From NCBI GenBank assembly GCA_016716535.1, contig JADJWD010000003.1, forward strand, positions 62,001 to 126,000: a stretch of 64,000 nt of DNA, in the 5' to 3' direction. The position numbers were made by a program, and so were the translations under genes. Origin of the DNA: Betaproteobacteria bacterium (GTDB taxonomy: Bacteria > Pseudomonadota > Gammaproteobacteria > Burkholderiales > Burkholderiaceae_C). Of this stretch, positions 17,581 through 25,581 are shown piece by piece (positions within the stretch are counted from its first letter, which is position 1; every line of letters starts with the position of its first letter). The notes below the pieces were generated by a model. The model was given only the letters and a program-made list of their open reading frames with translations, did not search any database and was not told the DNA's origin.

Positions 17581-18713
17581 GCGAACACGCCGGCCGTGTC
17601 CTGCATGCGCGCGGCCACCTCGCCGAGGTGATGCTGCGTGTCGCCGAACACCATCTCCAGCACCGTCAGGCGCTTGAAGTAGTGGCTGCCGAGGTACTCG
17701 TCGGTGACGCCGATGCCGCCGTGCAGCTGCACGCACTGCTGGCCGACGAAGCGCATGCTGTGGCCGAGCTGCACGCGCGCCTGGCTGACGGCGCGGCGGC
17801 GCTGCGGCGCCGGCTCGCCGAGTTTCAGCGTCGCGAAGTAGCTCATCGAGCGGCCGAGCTCGAGCTGCATCTTCACGTCGGCGATGCGATGGCGCAGCGC
17901 CTGGAAGCTGGAGATCGCCACGCCGAACTGGCGGCGGGTGTTCATGTACTCGACGGTCAGCGAGACGAGGCGGTCCATCACGCCCACGGCCTCGGCGGCG
18001 AAGCCGGCGATGCCGATGTCGACGGCGCGCTCGAGTGTTGCGTGGCCGTCTTCGGTGACGAGCGTCGCGCTCGCCGCGGCGAGCTTCAACTCGGCGGCGC
18101 GCGCGCCGTCCACCGTCGGATAACCGCGCACGGCGCCGGCAGGCAGCGTGCTCTTCTCGACGAGGAAGAGGCCGATGCCGGCCGTGTCGTTGTCAGCTCC
18201 GCCGATGCGCGCCGGCACGACGAACGCGTCGGCTTCGTCCCCGGCGGGCACGATGCTCTTGGCGCCATCGAGCCTCCAGCCTTCGCCGCGGCGCGTGGCG
18301 CGGGTCGTCACGTGCGCGAGGCGGTAGCGCGCCGCGCGCTCCTGGTGCGCGAGCACGACGAGCGCCTCGGCCGAGGCGATGCGCGGCAGCCAGGCCGATT
18401 GCACGGCCGCGGGCGCGGCGGCCAGCAGCGCCGGCGCGACGAGCGCGCCGTGCACGAAGGGCGCGTTGACCAGGCCGCGGCCGAGTTCCTCGGCGACGAC
18501 CATCGCCTCGACGGCGCCGAAGCCCATGCCGCCGTGGTTCTCGGGCACGGCGAGCCCGCTCAAGCCCAGCTCGGCCAGTTCGGCGTAGACGGGCCGCGTC
18601 GCGCCACCCGCCTTGGCCAGCGCGTGCCGCCGCTCGAACGTGAAGGCGCGTTCGACCCAGCGCTGCACGGCGTCGCGCAGCGATTGCTGATCGTCGGTGA
18701 AGTCGAAATCCAT
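17577..18713 (-). CDS. Acyl-CoA dehydrogenase, small partner (PimD-like)
   Basis: A 378-residue flavoprotein of the acyl-CoA dehydrogenase superfamily. It has an N-terminal helical domain (MDFDFTDDQQSLRDAVQRWVERAF), ENHGGMGFGAVE, and a C-terminal helical domain with RRQFGVAISSFQALRH and QLHGGIGVTDEY, which contact FAD and acyl-CoA. The usual catalytic Glu is not obvious, as in other partner subunits. It pairs with the 392-residue dehydrogenase 13 bp upstream, an arrangement like the pimeloyl-CoA pimC/pimD pair, so a heteromeric enzyme on medium-chain or dicarboxylic acyl-CoAs is likely. Confidence 0.85.
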   Translation of the reverse strand: MDFDFTDDQQSLRDAVQRWVERAFTFERRHALAKAGGATRPVYAELAELGLSGLAVPENHGGMGFGAVEAMVVAEELGRGLVNAPFVHGALVAPALLAAAPAAVQSAWLPRIASAEALVVLAHQERAARYRLAHVTTRATRRGEGWRLDGAKSIVPAGDEADAFVVPARIGGADNDTAGIGLFLVEKSTLPAGAVRGYPTVDGARAAELKLAAASATLVTEDGHATLERAVDIGIAGFAAEAVGVMDRLVSLTVEYMNTRRQFGVAISSFQALRHRIADVKMQLELGRSMSYFATLKLGEPAPQRRRAVSQARVQLGHSMRFVGQQCVQLHGGIGVTDEYLGSHYFKRLTVLEMVFGDTQHHLGEVAARMQDTAGVFA

Positions 18714-18726
18714 GATCGGTCTTTCC

Positions 18727-19905
18727 TCAGCCCAGCACCGTCTGCGCGACGATGTTGCGTTGCACTTCGTTGCTGCCGCCGTAGATCGTCGTCTTGCGGT
18801 AGTTCAGGTACCCGGTGGCAGCGGTGGCGCAGTGCGCGGCGCCGACGTGGTCGCCCTGCCAGCCGGCCTCCATCGCCTCGCGCACGAAGGGCAACGCGTA
18901 GGGGCCGCAGGCGAGCATCGTCAGCTCGGTGTAGCGCTGCTGGATCTCGCTGCCCTTGATCTTCAAAAGGCCCGCGATGTCCAGGCTCTGCTTGCCGCTC
19001 TTCTCGGCCGACAACACGCGCAGCACCAGCATTTCGAGCGCGACGATGTCGACCTCGAGCAGCGCGACCTGGTCGCGGAAGCGCACGTCGTCGTAGACGC
19101 CCTCGGCCCGGGCGATGCGCTTCAAGCGCTCGAGCTCGCGCTTGGCGCGGTTGACGTCGGCGATGTTCGTGCGCTCGTGCGCGAGCAGGTGCTTGGCGTA
19201 GGTCCAGCCCTTGTTCTCCTCGCCGACGAGGTTTTCGGCCGGCACCTCGACGTTGTCGAAGAAGACCTCGTTGACCTCGGGCTCGCCGTCGAGCAGCACG
19301 ATCGGGCGCACGCTGACACCCTTGCTCTTCATGTCGACGAGCAGGAAGCTGATGCCCGTCTGCGGCTTGCCTTCGGTGCTGGTGCGCACGAGGCAGAAGA
19401 TCCACTCGCCGTACTGGCCGAGCGTCGTCCAGGTCTTCTGGCCGTTGACGATGTACTTGTCGCCGCGGCGTTCTGCCCGCGTCTTCACCGAGGCGAGGTC
19501 GCTGCCCGCGCCCGGCTCGCTGTAGCCTTGGCTCCACCACACCTCGCCGCTGGCGATGCCAGGCAGGAAGCGCTTTTGCTGCTCGGGGCTGCCGAAAGCC
19601 ATGATGACCGGCGCCACCATGATCGGCCCGAACGGCACGACGCGCGGCGCGCCGGCGCGCGCACATTCCTCCTCGAACAGGTGCTTCTGCACCGCGGTCC
19701 AGCCCGGGCCGCCGAACTGCTTCGGCCAGCCCCAGCCGAGCCAGCCCTGCTTGCCGAGGATCTTGGCCCAGCGCTGCATGTCGTCGCGGCCGAGGTGCTG
19801 CGCGGCCATCACCTTGTCGCTGATGTCGCGCGGCAGGTTGTCGGCCACCCAGGCGCGGATGTGCTCGCGAAAGGCGAGCTCCTCTGCGGTGAAATTCAGG
19901 TCCAT
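18727..19905 (-). CDS. Acyl-CoA dehydrogenase, large partner (PimC-like)
   Basis: A 392-residue acyl-CoA dehydrogenase. It shows GWGWPKQFGGPGWTAVQKHLFEEE, the FAD-contact segment WWSQGYSEPGAGSDLASVKTRAERRGDKYIVNGQKTWTT, and a C-terminal YLNYRKTTIYGGSNEVQRNIVAQTVLG. It oxidises acyl-CoA to the 2-enoyl-CoA and passes electrons to ETF. ATG 19905 (MDLNFTAEE) is favoured over an ATG six codons upstream. Together with 17577-18713 it forms a probable two-subunit enzyme. No CoA ligase or hydratase is adjacent, so the substrate is open. Confidence 0.88.
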   Translation of the reverse strand: MDLNFTAEELAFREHIRAWVADNLPRDISDKVMAAQHLGRDDMQRWAKILGKQGWLGWGWPKQFGGPGWTAVQKHLFEEECARAGAPRVVPFGPIMVAPVIMAFGSPEQQKRFLPGIASGEVWWSQGYSEPGAGSDLASVKTRAERRGDKYIVNGQKTWTTLGQYGEWIFCLVRTSTEGKPQTGISFLLVDMKSKGVSVRPIVLLDGEPEVNEVFFDNVEVPAENLVGEENKGWTYAKHLLAHERTNIADVNRAKRELERLKRIARAEGVYDDVRFRDQVALLEVDIVALEMLVLRVLSAEKSGKQSLDIAGLLKIKGSEIQQRYTELTMLACGPYALPFVREAMEAGWQGDHVGAAHCATAATGYLNYRKTTIYGGSNEVQRNIVAQTVLG

Positions 19906-20149
19906 GGTGTCGGCGGGCGGCAAGGCCCGGGGCAGGGCGGGAGAGGGAATGCGGTCGCACGCACGGTGCGCGTCCGATTAGTGCGCGCGTTTTAGCACGA
20001 CCGTTCGCTTGTCGATCGTCGCCGGCGCGACGCCGCAAGCGCGGTGATCCCGCAAGCGATGTATGCCGGCTCGAGGCGACGTTGCCAAGCGGCGCCATCG
20101 TGCGGCCGATAGGGATGGACAGCACACCCCGCGCCGGCATCATCGGCCG

Positions 20150-21382
20150 ATGCTCAGCCTGAAGATCGTGCGCGGCGCCGAGAACGCCGACGGCGTGCGC
20201 CCCATCGTCAACATTCCACCCGACCAGGCCCGCTTCGTCGTGGGCCGCGACCCGGCGTGCGACTGGCCGATCGCCGACCGGCAGCTTGCGCTGTCGGCGC
20301 GCCACTGCGAGATCGTGCGCGTCGAAGGCCGCCAGGTGCTGCGCGACACGTCGACCAACGGCACCTTCGTCAACGACGCGCGCGAGCGGCTTCCTGCCGA
20401 CCACGTGCTGCGCCACGGCGACCGCCTGCGCCTGGGCAGCTACGTCGTCGAGGTGTCGGTGGTGTCCGACGTGGCAGCGGCCGGCGCAGCGGCGCCCGCG
20501 GCGACGAGCGCACCCGTGGCACCGCGCCGTGGCGGCGACCCGGCGGCGATGGCCGGTGCCGACTGGGAGCGTGTCGCCATGCGCATGGCGAGCGCGAGCC
20601 CGGACATGAAGACCGGGATGACGCGCATCGCCAAGCCGCCGCCGAAAGCTGCGACGCCCGACCTGGCGGCGACGCGCCCGAACCTCGAGATGCCGGCCGT
20701 CGAGACGACGGCGCCGACGCCGCCGGTCTCCGAGCGTGATGTGGCCGCGCCGGCCACGCCGCACGCCGCGCTCGGCTCGAGCGATGTGCTGGCGCGCCTG
20801 GCCGGGGCGCTGCAGGTGCCGGTCGAGGCGCTCGGCACCACCGACCCGGCGCTGGCCGCGGATCGCGTCGCGACGCTGCTGCGCCTGGCTGTCTGGGCGC
20901 TGCACCGCCAGCTCTCCGAGCAGGCGCAGCAGCTCAGCAAGATGCGCAGCCGCTGGCCGCTGACGCTGAGCCGCTCGGCTGCCGCGCCGCTGCGCATGGC
21001 GCCGAAGCCGGGCGCCGCGATGGAGGCGCTGCTCGATGCCGGCACGGGCGCCAACGGGATGCTGGTGATGGCGATGAGCGAACTCGGCAAGCACTCGAAG
21101 CACCTCTCGAGCGCGTTCGACGCGGCCGGCCAGCGCCTGGGCGAGCAACTCGCGCCGCAAGCGCTCGAGCGCGCCGCCGACGGGCACGACGACCCGGCGA
21201 GCGTCTGGCGCATCTATTCGCGGCTGTGGACGGCGCTCGGCATCGGCGTCGGCAAGGACTGGGTCGACGGCTACCGCGAAGCCGCGGCGTCCTACCTGGC
21301 AGAGGCCTACGACGAGGCCGCGGCCAAGGACGCGGCTTCGGGCCCGGCCACGGGCAACAACAACGGCGCTGGCGGACGCTGA
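20150..21382 (+). CDS. FHA-domain protein with a type VI TagH-like C-terminus
   Basis: A 410-residue protein. Residues about 1-105 form an FHA phosphothreonine-binding domain, with FVVGRDPACDWPIAD, SARHCEIV and DTSTNGTFVNDARERL supplying the conserved Gly-Arg, Ser-x-x-His and Asn-Gly positions. A disordered Ala/Pro/Thr linker follows. From about residue 215 the helices resemble the C-terminal domain of type VI secretion FHA proteins, for example HRQLSEQAQQLSKMRSRW and DDPASVWRIYSRLW. No other type VI gene or kinase is nearby. It precedes a cyclic-nucleotide-binding protein and a redox fusion on the same strand. Start: ATG 20150 (MLSLKIVRG). Confidence 0.78.
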   Translation: MLSLKIVRGAENADGVRPIVNIPPDQARFVVGRDPACDWPIADRQLALSARHCEIVRVEGRQVLRDTSTNGTFVNDARERLPADHVLRHGDRLRLGSYVVEVSVVSDVAAAGAAAPAATSAPVAPRRGGDPAAMAGADWERVAMRMASASPDMKTGMTRIAKPPPKAATPDLAATRPNLEMPAVETTAPTPPVSERDVAAPATPHAALGSSDVLARLAGALQVPVEALGTTDPALAADRVATLLRLAVWALHRQLSEQAQQLSKMRSRWPLTLSRSAAAPLRMAPKPGAAMEALLDAGTGANGMLVMAMSELGKHSKHLSSAFDAAGQRLGEQLAPQALERAADGHDDPASVWRIYSRLWTALGIGVGKDWVDGYREAAASYLAEAYDEAAAKDAASGPATGNNNGAGGR

Positions 21383-21580
21383 AGGGCGCGCGAGGGACCA
21401 GGCGGAGCGAGCGCGCGCGAGAGGGCGCGAAACGCCGCTGCAAGGCCCCGGACGGCGCTAGAGTCCGCGTCGCACGGCCGCCGCGACCGCAGTGACGACA
21501 ACCGCGGCGGCGGCAGGCCGAGCCGGCCGGTGTGACCCCGCCACGCGAGCGGGGCAGGGCACGGCAGCACCGAGGAGACA

Positions 21581-22084
21581 ATGCCGATGGCCAACGACTT
21601 CTTCCAGTACGGATCGGCGCCGCCGCCACCCGCGCCGGCCGCCGCGCGTGACAGCGCGCCCGAAGGCAACCGCGCCATCCTCGGCGAGCTCAGCGACGAG
21701 GAGTGGGAGAAGTTCATCGCCTTCGCGACGCGCCGCCGCTATCCGGGCGGTGCGGTCATCGTCGAGGCGGGGCAGGCCGGCCACGCGCTCGGCTTCGTCG
21801 CCAGCGGCACCGTCGAGGTGGTCCAAGCGCCGCTGCCCGGCGCCACAGAAGTGCCGCCGCCCGAGGCGCGCGGCGAGGGCGACGTCTTCGGCATGCTCGG
21901 CTTTCTCGACGGCGCGCCGGCCACCGTGCGCGTGCGCGCACGCGGCAGCGCCGAGGTGCTGCTGCTCACGCGCGAGGCGCTGCTGCAGCTGGCCGCGTGG
22001 CAGCCGCGCATCGCGCTGGCACTGATGCGCGACCTCGGCGCCGCGGTCGCGCAGCGGCTGCGCCGCGTGCAGGGCGGCGACTGA
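21581..22084 (+). CDS. Cyclic-nucleotide-binding domain protein
   Basis: A 167-residue protein that is nearly all one cNMP-binding (CRP-like) beta-roll: RYPGGAVIVEAGQAGHALGFVASGTVEVVQAPLPG, then GEGDVFGMLGFLDGAPATVRVRARGSAEVLLLTREALLQLAAWQPRIALALMRDLGAAVAQRLRRV. The phosphate-binding cassette lacks the full RA(A/S)A pattern, so nucleotide binding is uncertain. There is no helix-turn-helix, so it is not a CRP-type repressor or activator. It ends 3 bp before the redox fusion, strongly suggesting it senses or gates that protein. Confidence 0.8.
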   Translation: MPMANDFFQYGSAPPPPAPAAARDSAPEGNRAILGELSDEEWEKFIAFATRRRYPGGAVIVEAGQAGHALGFVASGTVEVVQAPLPGATEVPPPEARGEGDVFGMLGFLDGAPATVRVRARGSAEVLLLTREALLQLAAWQPRIALALMRDLGAAVAQRLRRVQGGD

Positions 22085-22087
22085 GGC

Positions 22088-25045
22088 ATGTCCGACCGGA
22101 TCATCCCGATCAAGGCGGCCGCCCACGCGGCCTCTGCTGCTTCCACTGCTTCCACTGCTTCCACCGCTTCCGCCACGCCGGCCACGATCGTCTCCGGCCC
22201 GGCGCCGACGATCGCCTCTGGACCCGCACAGGCGCGCCCGCGCCTGGCGATCGGCACGCCGCCGGCAGCGGCGGCGGCGCGCACGCTGCCCGACGGCGAA
22301 CGCGAGGCCCGCAAGGCGCGCGCCGCGTTGCGCGAAGCGCGGCTGGCCGAGGCCGCGGCGCACTTCTTTCGCAACTACACGCAGATGCCGGCGCAGGGCC
22401 CGGCGTGGTTGTGGGTGGCGCTGCGTGTCGGTGCGCTGTCGGTGGCGCTGGCATTGGCCGCAACGCTGATCGTCGAGCCCGCGCTCGGCCTCCTGCTCTT
22501 CTGGGGCCTGGCGATCCCGGTCGTGCCGGCGCTGCTGGTCATTGCGCCGGGGCTTTGGCGGCAGGTGTGCCCGATGGCGGCGCTGAACCAGCTGCCGCGC
22601 GCGCTGAACAAGAGCCGCGCGCTCGAGCTGCCGCCAGCCATCAAGAACGGCGCGTTCGCGATCGCGCTCGTCATCTTCATCAGCGCAGTCGCGCTCAGGC
22701 AGCCGTGGCTCAACCACGACGGCGTGGCCACCGGCACCGTGGTGCTGCTGGCGCTGGCCGCGGCGTTCGTCGGCGGCTGGTTCTTCAAGGGCCGCAGCGG
22801 CTGGTGCGGCACGTTCTGCCCGCTCGGGCCGATCCAGCGCACCTACGGCCAGGCGCCGCTGGTGGTGGTGCGCAACGGCTATTGCGACCCCTGCCTGGGC
22901 TGCCAGAAGAACTGTTACGACTTCAACCCGCGCGCCGCGGTGTTCAGCGACGTCTACGACGACGACCCGCGCTACGCGTCGCAGCGGCGGCTGTTCATGG
23001 GCCTGCTGCCGGGGCTGCTGCTTGGCTACTTCCTGGCGCGGCCGCTGGGCATCGCCGAGCAGCCGCTCCAGGCAACGGCGCTGCTGCTGGGCGCCACCGC
23101 GGCGTCGGCGGGTCTCTATGGGCTGGCGCTCGCGTTCGTGCCGGCCAACCCGTACCGCGTCTCGCTCGCTTTCGGCGCCGCGGCGATCACGATCTTCTAC
23201 TTCTTCGCCGGGCCGATCATCGTCGCGACCGTCGCACGGCTGGCCGACGCCACGGCGCCGGCCTGGCTCTTGCTGCTGACGCGTGGCATCGGCCTCGCGC
23301 TGGCAGTCGCGCTGGCCATGGCGGGGCTGCGCGCCGAGCGGCGCTACGCGCGCGTCGCGGCGGCAGCGAAAGCGGGGCGGTCGGCGCAGGCCGCCGCGGC
23401 GCCAGCGGCTGAAGGCGCGCGTTTTGGCGGCGGGCGCAGCCTGAAGGACCGGCTCGCGCGCGTCGACGCGGCCGAGGTGACCGACCGCGAGACCGGCATC
23501 ACCTTCCAGGCCGCCAACGACGGCACGCTGCTCGAAGCGATCGAGAAGGCGGGCCTGAAGATCAACTACGGCTGCCGCGCCGGCGTCTGCGGTGCCGACG
23601 CGGTGGCCATCTGCGACGGCGCCGAACACCTCTCGCCGATGAACGCCGACGAGCGCGCGACGCTGCGCCGCATGGGCCTGGACGGCAACGTGCGCCTGGC
23701 CTGCATGTGCGTGGCCAGCGGCCCGGTGACGATCGACCGCGACGCGCGCTCGGCGGCGCCGCGCGCCGACCCGGCGACGATCGCCGCCGCGGCGCGCAAG
23801 GACCGCGCCCGCGGCACCGACGTGAAGCGCGTCGTCATCGTCGGCAACGGCGTCGCCGGCATGGCCGTCGCCGAGGGCGTGCGGCGCGAAAGCCCGACCG
23901 TGCACATCACGATCGTCAGCAACGAGCCGCACCGCTTCTACAACCGCATGGGCATCGGGCGGCTGGTCTACGACGCCGAGGGGATGGACGCGCTGCACCT
24001 CGTGCCGGCCGAGTGGGCGCAGTCCAACGGCATCCAGGCGCTGCACGGCCGCATCGCCGCGCGCATCGACCGCGAGCAGCGGCGGCTGGGCCTCACCGGT
24101 GGCGACTGGCTGCCCTACGACCGGCTCGTGCTGACGACCGGCGCGAGCGCGGCGATCCCGGAGCCGACGTTCCTCGAGCACCCGAACGCCTTCGTGCTGC
24201 GCACCGCCGAGGACGCCGAACAGATCCGCCGCTACGTGCACGCGTCGCGGGCGAAGAGGGCGCTCGTCGTCGGCGGCGGCGTCCTCGGCGTCGAGGCGGC
24301 CGACGCGCTGCACAAGCTCGGCCTGAAGGTGGTGCTGCTGCACCGCGCAGAACGGCTGATGAACGCGCAGCTCGACGAACGCGGCGCAGCCGTGCTGGCG
24401 TCGTACCTCGAGAGCATCGGCGTGCAGGTCGTCACCGGCGTGCAGGTCACGCGCTATTCGGGCACGCCGGAGATCGACGCCGTCTGGCTGGCGCACGGCC
24501 CGCGCGTGCGCACTGATCTCGTGGTCGCGTGCCTGGGCATCCAGCCGAACGTGCGGCTGGCCGAGATGGCCGGGCTCGAAGTCGGCCGCGGCGGCATCCG
24601 CGTCGACGCGCAGATGCGCACGACCGACCCGCACGTTCTCGCCGCCGGCGACTGCGCCGAGGTGGCCGGCAGCGCGCGGGGCCTGTGGCCGATCGGCGCC
24701 GCGCAGGGCGCGGTGGTCGTCGAGAGCATCTTCGGCGAGACGGCAGCCGCCCCGTCGAGCCGGCACGTCGTGCAGCTCAAGTGCGACGGCATCGACGTGC
24801 GCAGCTTCGGCGTCGTCGAGCCCGGCGATGGCGACGAGGCGTTCCACGCCGCCCCCGGCGGCGACGGCTGGTGGCGGCTGGTCGTGCGCGACGGCGAATT
24901 GGCCGGCGGCCTCATCGTCGGCCCGCCTGGATCGGCCAAGCCGTTCATGCGGCTGGTGCAGGATCCGGCGCTGGTCGCCGGGGCGCGCGCGGCGCTGGCG
25001 CGAGGCGACCTGACGGCGGCGGCGATGGAGGGGGAGATGGTGTGA
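22088..25045 (+). CDS. Membrane Fe-S/ferredoxin/FAD-NAD(P) oxidoreductase fusion
   Basis: A 985-residue multi-domain redox protein. Residues 1-70 are low complexity. Residues about 105-430 hold several membrane helices with a NosR/NapH-like iron-sulfur region: C240-x3-C244-P and C266-x2-C269-x2-C272-x3-C276, a 4Fe-4S pattern. Residues about 460-560 are ferredoxin-like (YGCRAGVCGAD), but the third expected Cys is Asp504. Residues about 580-960 are a flavoprotein: GNGVAGMAVAEG for FAD, GGGVLGVEAADALHKLG for NAD(P), and AGDCAE. Electrons may run from NAD(P)H via FAD and Fe-S to the membrane. It follows the cNMP protein by 3 bp. Confidence 0.82.
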   Translation: MSDRIIPIKAAAHAASAASTASTASTASATPATIVSGPAPTIASGPAQARPRLAIGTPPAAAAARTLPDGEREARKARAALREARLAEAAAHFFRNYTQMPAQGPAWLWVALRVGALSVALALAATLIVEPALGLLLFWGLAIPVVPALLVIAPGLWRQVCPMAALNQLPRALNKSRALELPPAIKNGAFAIALVIFISAVALRQPWLNHDGVATGTVVLLALAAAFVGGWFFKGRSGWCGTFCPLGPIQRTYGQAPLVVVRNGYCDPCLGCQKNCYDFNPRAAVFSDVYDDDPRYASQRRLFMGLLPGLLLGYFLARPLGIAEQPLQATALLLGATAASAGLYGLALAFVPANPYRVSLAFGAAAITIFYFFAGPIIVATVARLADATAPAWLLLLTRGIGLALAVALAMAGLRAERRYARVAAAAKAGRSAQAAAAPAAEGARFGGGRSLKDRLARVDAAEVTDRETGITFQAANDGTLLEAIEKAGLKINYGCRAGVCGADAVAICDGAEHLSPMNADERATLRRMGLDGNVRLACMCVASGPVTIDRDARSAAPRADPATIAAAARKDRARGTDVKRVVIVGNGVAGMAVAEGVRRESPTVHITIVSNEPHRFYNRMGIGRLVYDAEGMDALHLVPAEWAQSNGIQALHGRIAARIDREQRRLGLTGGDWLPYDRLVLTTGASAAIPEPTFLEHPNAFVLRTAEDAEQIRRYVHASRAKRALVVGGGVLGVEAADALHKLGLKVVLLHRAERLMNAQLDERGAAVLASYLESIGVQVVTGVQVTRYSGTPEIDAVWLAHGPRVRTDLVVACLGIQPNVRLAEMAGLEVGRGGIRVDAQMRTTDPHVLAAGDCAEVAGSARGLWPIGAAQGAVVVESIFGETAAAPSSRHVVQLKCDGIDVRSFGVVEPGDGDEAFHAAPGGDGWWRLVVRDGELAGGLIVGPPGSAKPFMRLVQDPALVAGARAALARGDLTAAAMEGEMV
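22138..22173. repeat. 9-bp tandem repeat inside the redox fusion gene
   Basis: Three perfect TGCTTCCAC units and a fourth diverged copy (CGCTTCCGC) encode the Ser-Thr-Ala repeats near the N-terminus of the redox fusion. The unit is a multiple of three, so copy-number change would alter protein length without a frameshift. Confidence 0.8.
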
Positions 25046-25121
25046 GGCAGGGCCGGAGCGTTTTCACGCGCGCACTATGCTTTACATAATATACATTGTC
25101 GCTTGTGAGAATAAAACTGAA

Positions 25122-25142
25122 AGGGGCCCACCGAGGGCCCCT
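25122..25142 (-). terminator. Probable intrinsic terminator of the small gene at 25210-25428
   Basis: An 8-bp GC stem (AGGGGCCC / GGGCCCCT) with a 5-base loop. On the minus strand it is followed by TTCAGTTTTATT, a loose U-rich tract, and lies about 68 bp beyond the stop of the 72-residue gene. The surrounding 25065-25125 is unusually AT-rich for this window. Confidence 0.65.
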
Positions 25143-25209
25143 GATCTGGCTGAACGACTTAAACAATCACATCAGCAATCGTCTCTATCGCATTGTCGGT
25201 CAAGAGGCT

Positions 25210-25428
25210 TCACTGCGGATTCGTCGTCACCACATCCGACAGATCCGGCTCGGCATCGTCATCGCCCGACGCTGCTGAGCCAGCCTGTGGGCCCATCGGG
25301 CGGTCCAGCGGACGGCACAGGTGGCGGTTGAGCCCGCTCAGGCGCTCGGACTTCTCCATCGCCGCGAACACCGCCTCGGGGTGGACCAGCAGCATGAACG
25401 GGTTGACCTCGGGTGTCGTTTGCGACAT
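25210..25428 (-). CDS. Small conserved-looking protein of unknown function
   Basis: A 72-residue acidic protein starting at ATG 25428 (MSQTTPEVNPFMLLVHPEAVFAAMEKSERLSGLNRHLCRPLDRP). It has a good GGAG ribosome-binding site 8 bp upstream and a downstream terminator, which argues for a real gene. The N-terminal half looks structured, with one Cys in NRHLCRPLD. The tail (SGDDDAEPDLSDVVTTNPQ) is probably disordered. I recall similar short proteins in Burkholderiales but cannot assign a function. Confidence 0.65.
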   Translation of the reverse strand: MSQTTPEVNPFMLLVHPEAVFAAMEKSERLSGLNRHLCRPLDRPMGPQAGSAASGDDDAEPDLSDVVTTNPQ

Positions 25429-25581
25429 TGCGGATCTCCAGGGCTTGAGGGAGAGGAACTTGCGGGGCGACGACTCAGTGCCGGGCCACTCTACGCGCGG
25501 TGCCCCGCCCCGTACACCACAACAGCGGGGAAAAAACCGCCCAGATGACATCCCACACGAACCGCGCCGCGCGCGCCGTGA

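Noticed and set aside
18560..21187. Minus-strand frame of about 875 codons over the acyl-CoA dehydrogenases and the FHA gene
   Set aside because: Out of frame with both dehydrogenases and antisense to FHA; no recognisable domain.
20150..21382. Evidence for a type VI secretion locus
   Set aside because: Only the FHA C-terminal resemblance exists; no sheath, baseplate, membrane-complex or ClpV gene is present.
21458..24847. Very long minus-strand open frame (over 1,100 codons) across the cNMP and redox-fusion genes
   Set aside because: Low-complexity Arg/Ala/His composition and complete overlap with a protein that has clear Fe-S and FAD motifs; a high-GC shadow frame.
25065..25110. Promoter on the plus strand in the AT-rich patch (TTTACA, TAATAT)
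   Set aside because: Element spacing is poor and no plus-strand gene follows; the patch is better explained as the tail of the minus-strand terminator region.
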